NCBI GenBank assembly: GCA_002321305.1
Contig: DCMF01000136.1
Location: 1 to 55,647 of the forward strand
Origin: Verrucomicrobia bacterium UBA1629
Lineage (GTDB): Bacteria; Verrucomicrobiota; Kiritimatiellia; RFP12; UBA1067
Direction of reading: 5' to 3'
Length of the DNA stretch: 55,647 bases
Shown piece after piece: positions 17,170 through 23,935 of this stretch; within the stretch, counting starts at the first letter, position 1; each line of letters opens with the position of its first letter. The notes beneath the pieces were generated by a model that was given only the letters and a program-made list of their open reading frames with translations, had not been told where the DNA came from and made no database searches. A program made the translations under genes and the position numbers.

Positions 17170-17242
17170 CGTCAGTTCTCCAATTTGAATGTCTTTGCGT
17201 GTTGATGCTTCATGAACAGAAAGAGACTTCGCTGATATTGTA

Positions 17243-18100
17243 TCACAAGGCGTCGAAAGCCGCAAGCAGGGACGGGGTCACGTCAACGAGCGACGCGACG
17301 CGGTCGCGCAGGAACTTCTCGCGCGGGCCAAAGGCGATGAACGGCACGGGGTTGCGCGTATGGCCGCGTTCGCCGAGGGCTTCGATGTTCCCGTGATCCG
17401 CCGTCATCACGAGCGTGAGGCCCGCCGCCTCCGTGCATCGGACGAGCGCGGCGAGAAACCGGTCGTAGGTGCGCAGCACCGCGCACGCGCGCGCGTAGTC
17501 CATCGAATGGCCCGACACGTCCGTCTGGAAGAACTCGTAGAGCGTGAGGTCGTTCGCGCGCGCGAGGCGGAACAGGTGCTCGGCCGCGCGCGACGGCGGA
17601 ATGACCGGGATGTCGGGGTAGCGGTCCTGGATGGTCTCGCGCGTCAGATCCTGCAGCACCGCGTCGTCGTTCATGAGGTCGCCCACCGTCGAAACCGACT
17701 CCGGCGCCGTCAGGGCCATCACGGTCGTCACCGACTTGAAGCGGCGGTTCGCCAGCTCGTCCGCCGAGTTGACGAGATAGGCGTCGGCGAACTTCACGCG
17801 CCGCCCGCGCCTCTTCAGTTCGAGAAAGAGGTTATCGCGCTCGACAATCTTTCGCAGCGCGAGACCGGGAAAGCCCTCGCAGTGCCGCCCCATCGCCTGC
17901 GCGCAGTTCACGCCCGTGAACATCGTCGCCTGGCCCGTCGCGGACTGCGGCACACCTTCCACGCCCAGACAGGCGTCAATCGGCTTGCCGTGACATTTGA
18001 TCAAACGCCACAGCGTCGGACAAACCTCTGCGTTCAGCGGATTCTCCGGCGAAGGTCGGGCAAGGCCGACACCATCAATAAATAGGAAGATGACTTTCAA
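17243..18100 (-). CDS. alkaline-phosphatase-superfamily metalloenzyme (phosphomutase-like)
   Basis: About 285 residues. The N-terminus 'KVIFLFIDGVGLARP' carries the first metal-ligand Asp of the alkaline phosphatase / phosphoglycerate-mutase superfamily. 'QSATGQATMFTGVN' holds the nucleophile-type Ser/Thr region. 'DVSGHSMDY' and 'VMTADHGNIEALGERGHTRN' give the C-terminal metal-binding Asp/His set. I chose the TTG at 18100, because a TTGCCT-18-TATACT promoter on the minus strand overlaps the only upstream ATG (18118). With the TTG the mRNA would be nearly leaderless and the protein starts MKVIFLFIDGVG, as is normal for the family. A specific substrate cannot be named. Confidence 0.78.
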   Translation of the reverse strand: MKVIFLFIDGVGLARPSPENPLNAEVCPTLWRLIKCHGKPIDACLGVEGVPQSATGQATMFTGVNCAQAMGRHCEGFPGLALRKIVERDNLFLELKRRGRRVKFADAYLVNSADELANRRFKSVTTVMALTAPESVSTVGDLMNDDAVLQDLTRETIQDRYPDIPVIPPSRAAEHLFRLARANDLTLYEFFQTDVSGHSMDYARACAVLRTYDRFLAALVRCTEAAGLTLVMTADHGNIEALGERGHTRNPVPFIAFGPREKFLRDRVASLVDVTPSLLAAFDAL

Positions 18101-18118
18101 GTGCAAGAAGTATAGCAT

Positions 18119-18328
18119 AAATCGCCGAAAATAGGCAAGTTGAACTGAAATGTTGATAACTTTTCAATAAGTGTAGACATGATTTGACATTTTTCCTCTT
18201 GACAAAACGATTATCTGTTAAAAATGAATATTTTAGACTAAAATCACGTAAAAATGAATTTTTAATGTCTCATAACATTAAAATATTTTCTGTTCACAAA
18301 TCAGCGTCAAGTGTGCTATAATTCCACC
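18119..18328. other. AT-rich divergent intergenic region, candidate origin/unwinding element
   Basis: This 210-bp gap separates leftward and rightward genes and is far more AT-rich than its surroundings. It holds a DnaA-box-like TGTTGATAA (18151-18159) and two direct copies of TAAAAATGAAT exactly 30 bp apart (18219-18229, 18249-18259), like the repeated AT-mers of DNA unwinding elements. It also holds the promoters of both flanking genes. The switch of gene direction and the position next to mnmG and dnaA support an origin role. That role is inferred. Confidence 0.5.
18293..18322 (+). promoter_or_regulatory. promoter of mnmG (TTCACA-18-TATAAT)
   Basis: -35 TTCACA at 18293-18298, 18-bp spacer, -10 TATAAT at 18317-18322. 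The ATG at 18329 lies exactly where transcription should start, so a leaderless mRNA is predicted. Confidence 0.65.
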
Positions 18329-20593
18329 ATGTCTTTTTTACAGCCACAGTTTGACGTCATTGTCGTGGGCGGCGGCCATGCCGGCGCCGAAGCCGCCCTT
18401 GCGGCGGCGCGCATGAACGTATCGACCCTTCTCGTCACCTCCCGTGCAGATGCCATCGCGCGCATGCCCTGCAACCCATCCATCGGCGGCTTGGCTAAGA
18501 GCCACCTCGTCTGTGAACTGGACGCACTGGGTGGCGAAATGGGAAAAAATGCCGATGCCACCGCCCTTCAGGCGAAAGTCCTCAACGTGAGCCGCGGTCC
18601 CGCCGTCTGGGCGACGCGCTGCCAATGCGCCAAGAAGGAATACGCCGCGCGTATGCAAGCCGTCATCGCCGCACAACCCAATTTGACCGTTCTCGAAGAT
18701 GCCGTCATCGGCATTGGGCGAAACCAAGGACCCGACAGACAAAACTCTGATTTAGACAATCGGGGTAACTCTTCGACGGAACAAAACTCTGATTCGTCGG
18801 TTTTTTGTCCTGTGCATTCCGTGCAAACGGAATGCCACGGGGTTATTACCGCGCGAACCGTCGTCATTACGAGCGGCACCGCCCTGCGCGGCCGCGTCTG
18901 GATCGGCGATCAGTGCCGCGAAAGCGGCGGAGACGGACGCCCCGCCGTCAATCGGCTGTCGGAAAGTCTTTCAGCCCTTGGTTTCGAGTTGATTCGCCTC
19001 AAGACCGGCACACCCCCACGTCTTAAGGCTTCAAGCTGCGATTTCAGCGTCTGTCAACGGCAGAATGGCGACACCCCTCACCCAATGTTCCACGTGGAAC
19101 ACACGCTAGCCACGGATTATCACGGAGTGACACGGAGCGAGGGCGGGGAAGTGATGTCTGCGACGCTTAACACGAAGATAAGGGAGAATGGGAGACGCGG
19201 AGAGACTGTAGACAGCCCTATAGAACTCCGTGCCTCCGCCTCTCCGTCTTCTCCGTGTTCAGCGCCGCAGGCATTTCTCTTCTCCATTTGTTCCACGTGG
19301 AACAATTTGCCGGAGTTGCCGTGCTGGATGACGCATACCAACGACCAGACACACAAAATTATCCGGGATCACCTCTCCGCCTCGGCTCTCTATGGCGGAA
19401 AGATCGTCGGAACGGGCGTTCGGTACTGTCCGAGCATCGAGGACAAGATCGTGCGCTTCGCCGAAGTCCATCAGCACCACGTCATTCTTGAGCCTGAAGA
19501 CAAGGACGGCACGGTAATCTATCCGAATGGTCTCAGCTGTTCGCTGCCCGAATCCGTACAAGAAGAAATGGTACATTCGATTGCCGGACTTGAACACGCC
19601 GAATTTCTCGCCTACGCCTACGCCATCGAATATGACAGCATTGATGTCCGTGAACTGACGCATACGCTCGAATCGAAGCGCATTCCAAATCTTTTCTTCG
19701 CCGGACAGATCAACGGCACAACGGGCTACGAGGAAGCGGCGGCACAGGGTCTCATGGCAGGTGTCAACGCCGCGTTGAAGGTCAAGGGCGAAGAGCCGTT
19801 GGTTCTCAGCCGACAGGATGCCTACATCGGCGTCATGATTGACGATCTTGTCACGAAGGGCACGGACGAGCCGTACCGCATGTTCACAAGCCGTGCCGAG
19901 CGGCGTCTCATTCTGCGTCAGGACAACGCCTGCTATCGTCTGCTGGCAGCGGCCAAGCGCATTGGCATTCTTCCGAAAAAAACGCTTGATGCGATTGAAG
20001 AAGAGTATGCTGAGATTCTGATGAGGCTAAATAATAGTAGAGTACCAGCTGAAACTTCAGAGGAAAATTTTAGTGAAACACAGAGCCGCTTCGCGGGGCA
20101 AGAGGAGGAAGGCGAGAGATTTGCTTCGCACGTTCCGCCCAAGATTATTGCTACTACGAAGAAGAAAAACTTAAAAATGTGCGAAAATGATGGGCTGTTT
20201 GAGCGAAGCGAACCTCACAGCCTTCTCTCATCGCCCGCCCAAAGGGCGCTCTGTGTTAAAAAGACTTCATTATTCACGCCAGCCAATCTCAATGGTCTTT
20301 CGCGAATTGACCGAGAAGTTATGATTATGCGTCATTATGCGCCGTACATTGAGCAGGAGGAGAAAGCGGCCGAGCGAGCGAAAAAGGACGAGGCCATCGT
20401 CATTCCGAAATGGCTCGACTACGACAAGTGCCTGGCCGTGCGCTACGAGAGCCGCGAGAAACTGAAGCGTCACCGTCCCGAAACGCTCGCACAGGCGAGC
20501 CGCATCCCCGGCGTGAACCCCGCCGACATTGCCGTCCTCGCCGTTCTCATCAAGCGCGGCAGTCACGAACCTGTTGCCAAGAGAGAGTTGTGA
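18329..20593 (+). CDS. mnmG: tRNA uridine-34 carboxymethylaminomethyl synthesis enzyme MnmG (GidA) with three in-frame insertions
   Basis: A 754-residue FAD enzyme that with MnmE modifies U34 of tRNAs. The FAD motif is 'VVGGGHAGAEAALAAAR' at residues 12-28. 'RLKTGTPPRL', 'YCPSIEDKIVRFAE', 'FFAGQINGTTGYEEAAAQGL' and 'EPYRMFTSRAERRLILRQDNA' are all intact. The C-terminal MnmE/tRNA domain ends 'QASRIPGVNPADIAVLAVLIKR'. Family members are about 620-630 residues, and the excess lies in three segments. Residues about 131-168 hold a 42-bp direct repeat plus hairpin. Residues about 253-326 hold two parS palindromes plus a dyad repeat. Residues about 583-643 hold a 181-bp element with terminal inverted repeats. 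The frame is open throughout. I chose ATG 18329 rather than an upstream GTG that overlaps the promoter. Confidence 0.95.
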   Translation: MSFLQPQFDVIVVGGGHAGAEAALAAARMNVSTLLVTSRADAIARMPCNPSIGGLAKSHLVCELDALGGEMGKNADATALQAKVLNVSRGPAVWATRCQCAKKEYAARMQAVIAAQPNLTVLEDAVIGIGRNQGPDRQNSDLDNRGNSSTEQNSDSSVFCPVHSVQTECHGVITARTVVITSGTALRGRVWIGDQCRESGGDGRPAVNRLSESLSALGFELIRLKTGTPPRLKASSCDFSVCQRQNGDTPHPMFHVEHTLATDYHGVTRSEGGEVMSATLNTKIRENGRRGETVDSPIELRASASPSSPCSAPQAFLFSICSTWNNLPELPCWMTHTNDQTHKIIRDHLSASALYGGKIVGTGVRYCPSIEDKIVRFAEVHQHHVILEPEDKDGTVIYPNGLSCSLPESVQEEMVHSIAGLEHAEFLAYAYAIEYDSIDVRELTHTLESKRIPNLFFAGQINGTTGYEEAAAQGLMAGVNAALKVKGEEPLVLSRQDAYIGVMIDDLVTKGTDEPYRMFTSRAERRLILRQDNACYRLLAAAKRIGILPKKTLDAIEEEYAEILMRLNNSRVPAETSEENFSETQSRFAGQEEEGERFASHVPPKIIATTKKKNLKMCENDGLFERSEPHSLLSSPAQRALCVKKTSLFTPANLNGLSRIDREVMIMRHYAPYIEQEEKAAERAKKDEAIVIPKWLDYDKCLAVRYESREKLKRHRPETLAQASRIPGVNPADIAVLAVLIKRGSHEPVAKREL
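18739..18835 (+). repeat. insertion 1 in mnmG: direct repeat plus hairpin
   Basis: ACAAAACTCTGATT occurs at 18739-18752 and again at 18781-18794, exactly 42 bp (14 codons) apart. A 9-bp perfect stem with a 4-nt loop follows (GCATTCCGT / ACGGAATGC, 18814-18835). It replaces the short loop that normally precedes the 'GVIT A.TVVITSGT' strand of MnmG. Confidence 0.75.
19086..19101. promoter_or_regulatory. parS-like ParB-binding site 1
   Basis: TGTTCCACGTGGAACA, a perfect 16-bp palindrome. It matches the conserved bacterial parS consensus (TGTTYCACGTGRAACA), which ParB binds near replication origins. It is coding, read in mnmG as MFHVEH. Confidence 0.85.
19107..19260. repeat. insertion 2 in mnmG: palindromic repeat element between the two parS sites
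   Basis: Left part (19107-19140) has three CACGG-type steps: AGCCACGGATTATCACGG and so on. It matches the arm of the intergenic hairpin at 45862-45925. The right part is rich in CTCCGTG/CTCCGCC steps that are complementary to GGAGACGCGGAGAG upstream, giving an imperfect dyad. The whole is translated in frame as residues with no MnmG counterpart. Confidence 0.75.
19289..19304. promoter_or_regulatory. parS-like ParB-binding site 2
   Basis: A second perfect TGTTCCACGTGGAACA, 203 bp after the first and in a different codon phase (read CSTWNN). Two parS sites at this spacing, about 1.8 kb before dnaA, fit an origin-proximal centromere. Confidence 0.85.
20077..20257. repeat. insertion 3 in mnmG: 181-bp element with terminal inverted repeats
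   Basis: The ends are AACACAGAGC (20077-20086) and its exact complement GCTCTGTGTT (20248-20257). Imperfect pairing continues inward for about 25 bp more. An internal stem GGCTGT/ACAGCC lies near 20193-20222. The element encodes about 60 extra residues in the MnmG C-terminal region without a stop. It resembles a MITE or an in-frame palindromic element. Confidence 0.75.
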
Positions 20594-20639
20594 GTTGTTG
20601 GCCGTGTAGAAATGTAGAAAGGCAGAAATGAAAAGCTGC

Positions 20640-20905
20640 ATTGTGGCCCGTCGGCCCGACACTTCCCGCCCCTCCGCGCGAAGCGGCGACGCAAGTCGCC
20701 ATTTGGCCCTCGGAGCCGACAGTCGCGCGAGAGGAGCGCAGGGATTGCCTGTCGCCTCAGTGTTTGCTCTTGCGGAAGCGTATTCTGCCGAGGGGAATGG
20801 CTTGCCACGTCTGGTAGACTGACGTGTGGCGACAGGAGCAACTCCCGGAGTGACGGTTCGAGCGAACTGTCGGGACGAAGGGCCAGAAATGCGAGCAGTT
20901 TTTTT
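20640..20905. repeat. structured inverted-repeat element between mnmG and dnaA
   Basis: Two arms pair imperfectly over about 70 bp: roughly 20695-20756 against 20828-20895. The innermost match is CCTGTCGCC (20748-20756) with GGCGACAGG (20828-20836). The loop region has its own hairpin, CACGTC / GACGTG, near 20802-20826. No open frame is convincing. It could be a structured RNA, a palindromic repeat or part of the origin. The 470-bp gap otherwise holds the DnaA-box cluster and dnaA promoter. Confidence 0.6.
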
Positions 20906-20954
20906 TCCCCCCTCCGCGCGCCTCTCGTCGGATAGCGACAAGCCGTAAAGATCA

Positions 20955-21003
20955 TTATCCCAAAAACAGCAAAAACACATTTATCAACATCAACTGTTAA
21001 TAA
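20955..21003. promoter_or_regulatory. DnaA-box-like cluster upstream of dnaA
   Basis: TTATCCCAA (20955-20963), TTATCAACA (20981-20989) and TGTTAATAA (20995-21003, reverse orientation) resemble the TTATCCACA box. They could serve dnaA autoregulation or origin firing. Confidence 0.5.
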
Positions 21004-21063
21004 CTTGAAGACATGAGTTGATTTCATTTTTCACATTAAATCAAAAAATTATGGTATTATGTC

Positions 21064-22530
21064 ATGTCTGTGACGTGTAAAAGAGACGGCAGCATGAACG
21101 AGACAATAGACATCGCATCGAAAGAGACGTGGGAAAGAGCGAAGCAGATCTACCTTTCCACGATCTCTTCTGCCGATGAGCGCAATCAGGTCGAGCGTTA
21201 TTTTTCGACCATCACGTCCGTCACGCGCGAAAACGGCCTTTTCGTCATCACGCTCACGAACGCCTATACGGCGGACTTCCTGCGCGACAAGTATTCGGAC
21301 AAGCTGAAGAAGTGCCTTGAGCTGGTATCGTCAGACACCCCGGTCGGAATCGAGTTCCGCTACGTCGAAAGGGCGAAGCCGCCCATCGTCATTCCGACAG
21401 AACCGGTCGCTTCAAATGCGGAATTTCAGGCGAAAGCCAATCCGAAGGCGGCTCTGGCCTCGGCCCCTCCGCTCGCTTCGACGATGCCGCTCAACGAGGA
21501 CTACACGTTCGACAACTTCGTGCGCGGCTCGTCCAACAGCTGGGCGCTCGCGGCCGCGCAGGGCGTCGTCGCGAACCCCGGCAAGAGCGGCTACAATCCG
21601 CTTTTCATTCACGGCGGCACGGGGCTCGGCAAGACGCACCTCATGCAGGCGATCGGCAACGACCTGAAGAAGAAGAACCCGTCGCTCAACATCTGCTACC
21701 TGACGGCCGAGACGTTCCTGAACGAATACGTGAACGCCCTGCAGAACGGCACCATCGAGCGGTTCCGCAACCGTTACCGCAAGATGGACCTTCTGATGGT
21801 CGATGACGTGCAGTTCCTCCAGAAGGGCAAGCAGTGCCAGGAGGAGTTCTTCAACACGTTCAACGTCCTGCAGCAGGCGCATAGCCAGGTCGTCATGACG
21901 TCCGACGTCGCGCCGAAGAACCTGCCGTCCATCGAGGCGCGCCTCATTTCGCGCTTTGAGGGCGGCATGGTGCAGGAGATCGAGTCGCCGAACTACGAGA
22001 CGCGCCTCGCGATCCTGAAGAAGAAGTCCGAGCCGATGGTGCCGAGCATCCCGGACAACGCGCTGGAGTTCATTGCCGACACGATCAAGAGCCACGTGCG
22101 CGCGATGGAAGGGGCCCTGAACCGCGTCCACATGTTCCGCCAGCTCGAATCGACGACGCCGCTCACAAACGACGTCTTGACGCACATTCTCAAGGAATAC
22201 ATCGAGAAGGAAAACTCGCTTCGAAGCCTCACGATCAAGGAAATCCAGCAGTCCGTCGCGAAGAGATACGGCGTCTCGATCGACCAGATCCTGTCCGCCG
22301 AGCGTACGCAGTCGCTCGTCACGCCGCGCCAGATGGCCATGTACATCTCGCGCAAGTACACGACGAAGAGCCTGCCGGAGATCGCGCAGTCGTTCAAGAA
22401 GACGCACGCGACGATTCTCCATGGCGTGCGGAACATCGAAAAGAGGTTCGACGTCGAGCCGGATCTCAAGTCGGAACTGAACGAAATCCTCGCCGAATTC
22501 GGCTGTTCCATCAAGGACAACTTCAATTGA
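21064..22530 (+). CDS. dnaA: chromosomal replication initiator DnaA
   Basis: A 488-residue initiator that binds DnaA boxes and opens oriC. Domain I covers about the first 90 residues. The AAA+ core has Walker A GGTGLGKTHL (184-193), Walker B LLMVDDVQF (243-251) and 'LISRFEGGMVQEIESP'. Domain IV ends with the helix-turn-helix signature 'KKTHATILHGVRNIEKRF'. A TATTAT -10 box at 21055-21060 places transcription start near 21067. The ATG at 21064 would then barely be transcribed, and the second ATG at 21094 (MNETIDIASK) may be the true start. Neither has a strong ribosome site. The gene order mnmG-dnaA-dnaN is typical near origins. Confidence 0.96.
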   Translation: MSVTCKRDGSMNETIDIASKETWERAKQIYLSTISSADERNQVERYFSTITSVTRENGLFVITLTNAYTADFLRDKYSDKLKKCLELVSSDTPVGIEFRYVERAKPPIVIPTEPVASNAEFQAKANPKAALASAPPLASTMPLNEDYTFDNFVRGSSNSWALAAAQGVVANPGKSGYNPLFIHGGTGLGKTHLMQAIGNDLKKKNPSLNICYLTAETFLNEYVNALQNGTIERFRNRYRKMDLLMVDDVQFLQKGKQCQEEFFNTFNVLQQAHSQVVMTSDVAPKNLPSIEARLISRFEGGMVQEIESPNYETRLAILKKKSEPMVPSIPDNALEFIADTIKSHVRAMEGALNRVHMFRQLESTTPLTNDVLTHILKEYIEKENSLRSLTIKEIQQSVAKRYGVSIDQILSAERTQSLVTPRQMAMYISRKYTTKSLPEIAQSFKKTHATILHGVRNIEKRFDVEPDLKSELNEILAEFGCSIKDNFN

Positions 22531-22797
22531 CAAGCCGAAGAGGAACTGACGACAGGCTGAAGACAACTCGGCGGAATATGAACAGACATGAACAGCGACG
22601 CAAAACAGTCAACAGATCCCTTCATCTTGTCAAACTTCCAATCGACAGGGCAAAAGGCAACGAACGCCAATAAAACAAGGTCTCCAGCCGAGTTATCCAC
22701 ATTATCGACAAACCTACTGATAGTATAATTCACTCTATCCTTATTTAGTATTATTTGATACAATTCGCGCACACGCACATTTAAGAAGGAACAAACC
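22531..22797. other. dnaA-dnaN intergenic region with DnaA boxes
   Basis: A 267-bp gap. It holds a perfect consensus box TTATCCACA (22693-22701), followed one base later by TTATCGACA (22703-22711). A TATAAT box (22724-22729) and a TACAAT further on are possible dnaN promoters. No open frame is convincing. Confidence 0.6.
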
Positions 22798-23892
22798 ATG
22801 AAATTCAAGATCGTCCGCTCCAAGTTTCTCGAAGGTCTGAAGTCCGTCCAGAACATCGTCGCCGGCAAGGGCTCGTTGCCGATTCTCCAGAACGTGCTTC
22901 TGGAGGCGCGCGGCGCGGAACTCACCATGACGACGACCGACCTCGACATTTCCATCAAGGCGGTCTGTCCGTGCGAGGTTGCGGAGGAGGGCGCGACGAC
23001 GATTCCCGTGAAGCTGCTCTTCAACGCGATCTCGAAGGTCGCCGAGGGCGAGGTCGAAGTCGAGACGGACGCGAAAGACCGCGCGACGATCTGCGCGGGC
23101 AACGCGAAGTTCAAGTTCGCCGGGCTGCCCGAATCCGAGTTTCCGAAGCTGCCGAAGGACGAGGAGGCGTTCGCCTACGCGATTCAGCAGGCGACGTTCC
23201 GCGACATGCTGCGCAAGGTCTCCTACGCGGCAAGCCAGGACGACACGCGCCGGACGCTGAAGGGCGTTCTCCTGAGCTTCAAGGACGCGAAGCTGACGAT
23301 GGTCGCGACGGACGGCCGCCGCCTCGCGCTCGTCGAGCAGGAGATCGAGTTCCCGAAGGACGCCGAGAAGGACATCGTTCTGCCGTCCAAGGCCGTGGGC
23401 GAGCTTCAGCGTTCGCTGAACGGCGACACGGAGCTGTCGATGATGGTCCAGAAGTCGCAGATCTGCTTCAGGCTCGACAACCTGATGATCTACTCGAAGC
23501 TGATGGACGACGCCTATCCGAACTACCGTCAGGTGATCCCGACGGACACGAAGGAGCATATCGAGGTCGATCGCCAGCTTCTTCTGGACGCGCTGGACCG
23601 CGCGAGCGTCATGACGATGGACGAGGCGCACTCGACGAAGCTCATCTTCTCCGAGGGCAAGCTGACCGTGACGTCTGCCGCGTCCGACATCGGCGAGGCG
23701 AAGGACGAGGTGCCGATCAAGTACGCGGGCGAGAAGATCGAGATCCTGTTCAACCCGTCCTATGTGATGGACTGCCTGAAGTCGATTGACGACGACGAGG
23801 TGACCATGAACCTCTCCGACGGCCATTCGCCGGCGGTGATCAAGTGTTCGATCCCGTTCCTCTACGTCCTGATGCCGCTCCGCATCAGCTGA
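22798..23892 (+). CDS. dnaN: DNA polymerase III beta sliding clamp
   Basis: A 364-residue ring subunit that tethers polymerase III to DNA. It has the three-domain clamp layout with no catalytic residues. Recognisable stretches are 'MKFKIVRSKFLEGLKSVQNIVAGKGSLPILQNVLL', 'LKGVLLSFKDAKLTMVATDGRRLALVE' near residue 155 and 'DAYPNYRQVIPTD' near 238. The C-terminus carries the protein-binding pocket strand (SIPFLYVLMPLRIS, equivalent to the usual 'VMPMRL' end). AAGGAAC 9 bp before the ATG is a good ribosome site. Length is normal for the family. Confidence 0.97.
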   Translation: MKFKIVRSKFLEGLKSVQNIVAGKGSLPILQNVLLEARGAELTMTTTDLDISIKAVCPCEVAEEGATTIPVKLLFNAISKVAEGEVEVETDAKDRATICAGNAKFKFAGLPESEFPKLPKDEEAFAYAIQQATFRDMLRKVSYAASQDDTRRTLKGVLLSFKDAKLTMVATDGRRLALVEQEIEFPKDAEKDIVLPSKAVGELQRSLNGDTELSMMVQKSQICFRLDNLMIYSKLMDDAYPNYRQVIPTDTKEHIEVDRQLLLDALDRASVMTMDEAHSTKLIFSEGKLTVTSAASDIGEAKDEVPIKYAGEKIEILFNPSYVMDCLKSIDDDEVTMNLSDGHSPAVIKCSIPFLYVLMPLRIS

Positions 23893-23935
23893 GAAAACCG
23901 AGAGGCACGTTTTCAAGGTCAAAGGGTAAGCCGAA

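Noticed and set aside
18311..18328. Upstream GTG start for mnmG
   Set aside because: It overlaps the TATAAT box, so it would lie before the transcription start. The ATG at 18329 gives the normal FAD-domain N-terminus.
18739..20257. mnmG insertions as group I/II introns or inteins
   Set aside because: The blocks are only 100-220 bp, have no splicing-domain motifs and no homing endonuclease. They keep the frame open, so splicing is not needed.
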